From contig CAYNFH010000083.1 in the NCBI GenBank assembly GCA_964396385.1, forward strand, positions 1 through 24,886: a DNA stretch of 24,886 nucleotides, read 5' to 3'. A model generated the notes under the pieces. That model was not told where the DNA came from and made no database searches. It saw nothing but the letters and a program-made list of their open reading frames with translations. This DNA comes from CAYNFH01 sp964396385 (GTDB lineage Bacteria; Armatimonadota; Chthonomonadetes; Chthonomonadales; CAJBBX01). Within the stretch, counting starts at the first letter, position 1. The number at the start of each line of letters is the position of its first letter. Below, piece after piece: positions 22,650 through 24,886 of this stretch. A program made the translations under genes and the position numbers.

Positions 22650-22679
22650 TTGGCGATGACCGTGCGAGAGTGTTACAAT
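22650..22679 (+). promoter_or_regulatory. Likely promoter of the Uma2 gene (TTGGCG, extended -10 TGTTACAAT)
   Basis: -35-like TTGGCG at 22650-22655, an 18-nt spacer, then TACAAT at 22674-22679 preceded by TGT (extended -10). It faces the Uma2 ATG at 22781, leaving a leader of about 95 nt that contains the repeat at 22709-22741. Confidence 0.5.
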
Positions 22680-22708
22680 TTCCCAATCAGGCCGACGACG
22701 GACCAATC

Positions 22709-22741
22709 TGTCATTCCGAACGCAGTGAGGAATCTGCTTTT
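22709..22741. repeat. Dispersed TGTCATTCCGA...GAGGAATCT-type repeat, one arm
   Basis: The segment begins TGTCATTCCGAACGCAGTGA and ends GGAATCTGCTTTT. It is a version of a repeat found between genes in several unrelated phyla (TGTCATTCCGAGCGAAGCG...). ATTCC/GGAAT (22713-22717 / 22729-22733) can pair. The usual reverse-complement second arm is not visible nearby. Confidence 0.6.
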
Positions 22742-22780
22742 CAGTCTCGCTTCGTCCTCTGAATCGGCCAGGAGCCAGCC

Positions 22781-23419
22781 ATGGTCGCCGTAACACCGCC
22801 CCTGGAGCGGATAACTGAAGAGCGTGTGGTGTGGGAGCACGACCGGCCGCTCACCTTCGAGCGCTACCTGGACCTGTTCATGGGCGCGTCCGGTCACGTC
22901 GAGCTTATAGATGGAGTGGCGGTAGAGCGAATGGCAGCATCCTACGAGCACGAATCACTCTACGCCTGGCTGTTTACGCTGCTGAACCTGTACGTCATCC
23001 GGCACAAGCTGGGAGAAGTTCTGGGCTCCCGCAGCGCCGTTAAGATCGATGAATACGGCGGCCGGCTGCCGGACATCCTCTTCATAAAGCGGGAACGGCA
23101 CGACACCATCCAGCCAAACGCCATCTACGGCCCGCCGGACCTCGTCATCGAGCTTGTCTCCCCCAATGACCGGCCCTCCGACCTCAACTCTCTGGAGAAG
23201 GACTACCGCTCCATCCACGTCCCCGAGATCTGGTTCATCGACCCGCGCAAGCGACAGGTCCGCGCCCTCACCCTTGGCGAGTCCGGGTACAAGGAGAGGC
23301 TCGTCAAACAGGACCGGCTGCATTCCGCGTCCGTCGAAGGCTTCTCCCTCGAACTGGACTGGCTCTTCACCGAGCCCAGCCCGGATCCGCTGGACGCGCT
23401 TCGCGTCACTCACGCGTAG
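22781..23419 (+). CDS. Uma2-family (DUF820) PD-(D/E)XK nuclease-fold protein
   Basis: A 212-aa protein of normal Uma2 length. The start includes LTFERYLDLFMGASGHVELI. VELIDGVAVERM is the first strand pair. The PD-(D/E)XK core is GRLPDILFI (Asp) and PPDLVIELVSP (Glu in VIELVS). KDYRSIHVPEIWFIDPRKRQ supplies the Tyr/Glu region. Uma2 genes are numerous in filamentous and soil bacteria, and their biological role is unsettled. Start ATG 22781 has AGGAG 6 nt upstream. It is monocistronic and convergent with the S74-domain gene. Confidence 0.92.
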   Translation: MVAVTPPLERITEERVVWEHDRPLTFERYLDLFMGASGHVELIDGVAVERMAASYEHESLYAWLFTLLNLYVIRHKLGEVLGSRSAVKIDEYGGRLPDILFIKRERHDTIQPNAIYGPPDLVIELVSPNDRPSDLNSLEKDYRSIHVPEIWFIDPRKRQVRALTLGESGYKERLVKQDRLHSASVEGFSLELDWLFTEPSPDPLDALRVTHA

Positions 23420-23472
23420 AGCGCGCATACCGTCTTGATCCGATGCCCAAAGCCCGGGAGGCCAAACGAGCG

Positions 23473-23503
23473 GAGAGGCGGAGCGCCGCCCGCCCCGCCT
23501 CTC
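23473..23503. terminator. 9-bp stem-loop between convergent Uma2 and S74 genes
   Basis: Arms GAGAGGCGG (23473-23481) and CCGCCTCTC (23495-23503), 13-nt G+C-rich loop. It lies 53 nt after the Uma2 stop and 31 nt beyond the S74 gene end. No T-run flanks it, so a bidirectional terminator is only probable. Confidence 0.45.
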
Positions 23504-23534
23504 TAGCAGTACTCGCACGTTGCGTCCGGGGCCG

Positions 23535-24578
23535 TCAACCACGCAGCCAGAAGCGGCCGCAGGCAAGCCCGGCTGTCAGCAGCACCGTCCCGAGCGCCGC
23601 CCAGCCGGAGACCGGTGTGTGCCGCTCCTGCGCGGGCGGAGCCGCGGCCACAGCGCGGCCAGCAGACTCCATCCGCGCAATTCTGTCGGACAGTGAGGTA
23701 AGCTGGGCACGCAAGAGCCGGTTCTCCGCGCCCACCGCCGCGATGCGCTTGTGCTCCTCTTTCATGGCTTCCACGAGGACCGGCACGATGGCGCTGTAGT
23801 TCACGGACCGGATGCCGTCTACTTCCTTGCTAACCACGCTGGGCAGCACCTTCTCAACTTCCTGCGCGATGAAACCGATCTGCGGGCCGCGAGGCGTGTC
23901 GCGGTCCCGCTTCTTCCATTCGAAGCTGACGCCGCGCAGTCGCAGTATCGCGTCCAGGCTGTGGGGGAGGGGCTGGATGTGCTTCTTCAGCCGCGCATCC
24001 GAGCGGGTGATGAAACCCGCGGCCGAAACTGTCTGGTCCACCCAGACGGTACCAGTCAGAGAGCACCCGTACGTGCCGGCAGCTCCACCCAGCCAGCCCT
24101 GGCCGCCCGTGCCACCATTGCTGTAATGGAGGGCCTCCGCGTGCAGGTTCCCGGTTCCGAAGTCCCCTCCGAGGCCGTTGTTGCTCACTGCATAAACTGC
24201 AGTGCTGTTGGTAGAGTAGGCTTGGAGCGCCCCGGAGTTGACACTAACAGCAGCGACACCTCCGCCATTGCCGGTAGCCCTGAAGTAACCGCCCCACCCG
24301 GACGGACCGTCGCTTGTCCCATATACGCCTGCCGCTCCAGTATTTGCGCTATCCGCCGTGTAGCCATAGACGCCGGGGCCGCTGACGCTCCCTCCTCGGA
24401 GTCCGGGGCCGCCATCCAGGTTGTCGATCCAAAAAGCAGGACCGGGATCGCCCACATTGTCGTAGAATGGCAGTCCCTCATAGAGCTGCGCTGCCACTGG
24501 GCGGAGCGCAGCCACGACCAGGAAAAGGGCGAGGGCGCAAGCAAACCCCAGCCGATAGGTGGTACCTCTCCGTTTCAT
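23535..24578 (-). CDS. Secreted Gly-rich protein with C-terminal S74 (endosialidase-type) chaperone domain
   Basis: A 347-aa protein. The signal peptide is GFACALALFLVVAALRPVAA. Residues 50-190 are Gly/Ser/Ala-rich with repeated GVYG/GYF turns, as in trimeric beta-helical stalks. Residues 191-275 are an S74 intramolecular chaperone: TRSDARLKKHIQPL with the Ser193-Lys198 dyad used for self-cleavage, then LRLRGVSFEWKKRD, GPQIGFIAQEVEKVLPSVV and NYSAIVPVLVEAMKEE. A coiled coil follows (NRLLRAQLTSLSDRIARMES), then a C-terminal hydrophobic segment (GWAALGTVLLTAGLACG). In phage tail-spikes this domain drives trimer folding and then cuts itself off. Here it would release or retain a surface fibre. 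ATG 24578 has AAAGGAGAG upstream. Confidence 0.88.
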   Translation of the reverse strand: MKRRGTTYRLGFACALALFLVVAALRPVAAQLYEGLPFYDNVGDPGPAFWIDNLDGGPGLRGGSVSGPGVYGYTADSANTGAAGVYGTSDGPSGWGGYFRATGNGGGVAAVSVNSGALQAYSTNSTAVYAVSNNGLGGDFGTGNLHAEALHYSNGGTGGQGWLGGAAGTYGCSLTGTVWVDQTVSAAGFITRSDARLKKHIQPLPHSLDAILRLRGVSFEWKKRDRDTPRGPQIGFIAQEVEKVLPSVVSKEVDGIRSVNYSAIVPVLVEAMKEEHKRIAAVGAENRLLRAQLTSLSDRIARMESAGRAVAAAPPAQERHTPVSGWAALGTVLLTAGLACGRFWLRG

Positions 24579-24886
24579 GCGATTCTCTCCTTTTCACAAG
24601 AGTGGGACCGCCGGGCGGTCCAATATGCGCCACACCGCGTGGCGCCAGGCAATTCTTACTGGGTGGCCGCCCGCGGTCGGCGATAGCTCAGCGAAATTTC
24701 ACCGTTTTTAGCGGGATATTCGCCGGAGAGAAACGTTGGTGAACGACGGAGGAACACGCTACGCGCAGAGATGACTAGCCGGTGCTGTACATCGGGAACT
24801 GCCATATCGCCTGCACATTAGGCGCTGACGTGGTAACAGTTCAGACTCCATGAGTACCGGTTGAAATATGGCCCGAAGAAAATGGA
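24579..24886. other. Intergenic region with hairpins in the S74 gene leader; no gene
   Basis: About 308 nt to the window end. Next to the S74 start are two perfect small hairpins: GACCGCC-G-GGCGGTC (24606-24620) and GCGCCAC-ACCGC-GTGGCGC (24627-24633 / 24639-24645), which would lie in the mRNA leader. The rest shows no coherent frame. An ATG at 24868 (MARRKW...) runs off the window and could begin another gene, but no ribosome site supports it. Confidence 0.4.

Noticed and set aside
24868..24886. ATG at the window end (MARRKW...) resembling a transposase start
   Set aside because: Only six codons are visible and no Shine-Dalgarno precedes it.

Overview
The window is about 25 kb of G+C-rich bacterial chromosome with dense genes on both strands, mostly Shine-Dalgarno-led starts (ATG, GTG, one TTG) and short operons. 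The mix (a sulfatase-like phosphohydrolase, a sedolisin, a Uma2 nuclease, a carbohydrate ABC importer with no ATPase gene beside it, an ankyrin protein with the LPxRPNL-type N-terminus, and many 7-nt tandem repeats) suits a free-living soil or sediment bacterium, for example Armatimonadota, Chloroflexota or a related lineage. This is inference; no rRNA or other phylogenetic marker is present. I see no phage, plasmid, intact insertion sequence, CRISPR array, tRNA or rRNA.

Layout. 1-270: 3' end of an ArsR-like winged-helix regulator. 831-1661 (-): Cof-type HAD phosphatase. 1965-3335 (+): sulfatase-superfamily enzyme with Thr in the nucleophile position. 3496-4752 (+): ankyrin protein. 5034-6245 (-): secreted sedolisin. 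6432-6911 (-): stand-alone response regulator. 7135-8463 (-): secreted protein with a carboxypeptidase-regulatory-like domain. 8512-9866 (-): secreted (alpha/alpha)-barrel-like protein broken by one frameshift. 10016-10507 (+): VOC enzyme. 10836-11621 (+): ATP-grasp protein. 11625-12179 (-): AAC(6')-Ii-like acetyltransferase. 12277-12478: small inverted-repeat element. 12504-12992 (-): DUF3592 membrane protein.

The most unusual locus is a four-gene minus-strand operon at 15022-13101. It encodes an unrecognised 167-aa protein, a protein-glutaminase-like deamidase with a visible Cys-His-Asp triad and a Trp-rich C-terminal domain, a stand-alone second copy of that C-terminal domain, and a 90-aa charged protein. 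It diverges from a carbohydrate ABC operon (binding protein plus two permeases, 15195-18662). The intergenic space holds a perfect 24-bp palindrome with CRP-like half-sites beside a consensus TATAAT.

After the transporter come a truncated nucleotidyltransferase (18649-19068, -), a toxin-antitoxin-like pair (19139-19820, +), a CtBP-type 2-hydroxyacid dehydrogenase (19847-20803, -), a divergent MFS exporter (20944-22215, +), a small membrane protein (22351-22587), a Uma2 nuclease (22781-23419) and a secreted protein with a C-terminal S74 chaperone domain (23535-24578, -).

A second theme is a set of 7-nt (once 8-nt) tandem arrays, each of about four units and sometimes paired in inverted orientation. 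They sit exactly at gene ends and encode the first or last residues of several proteins.
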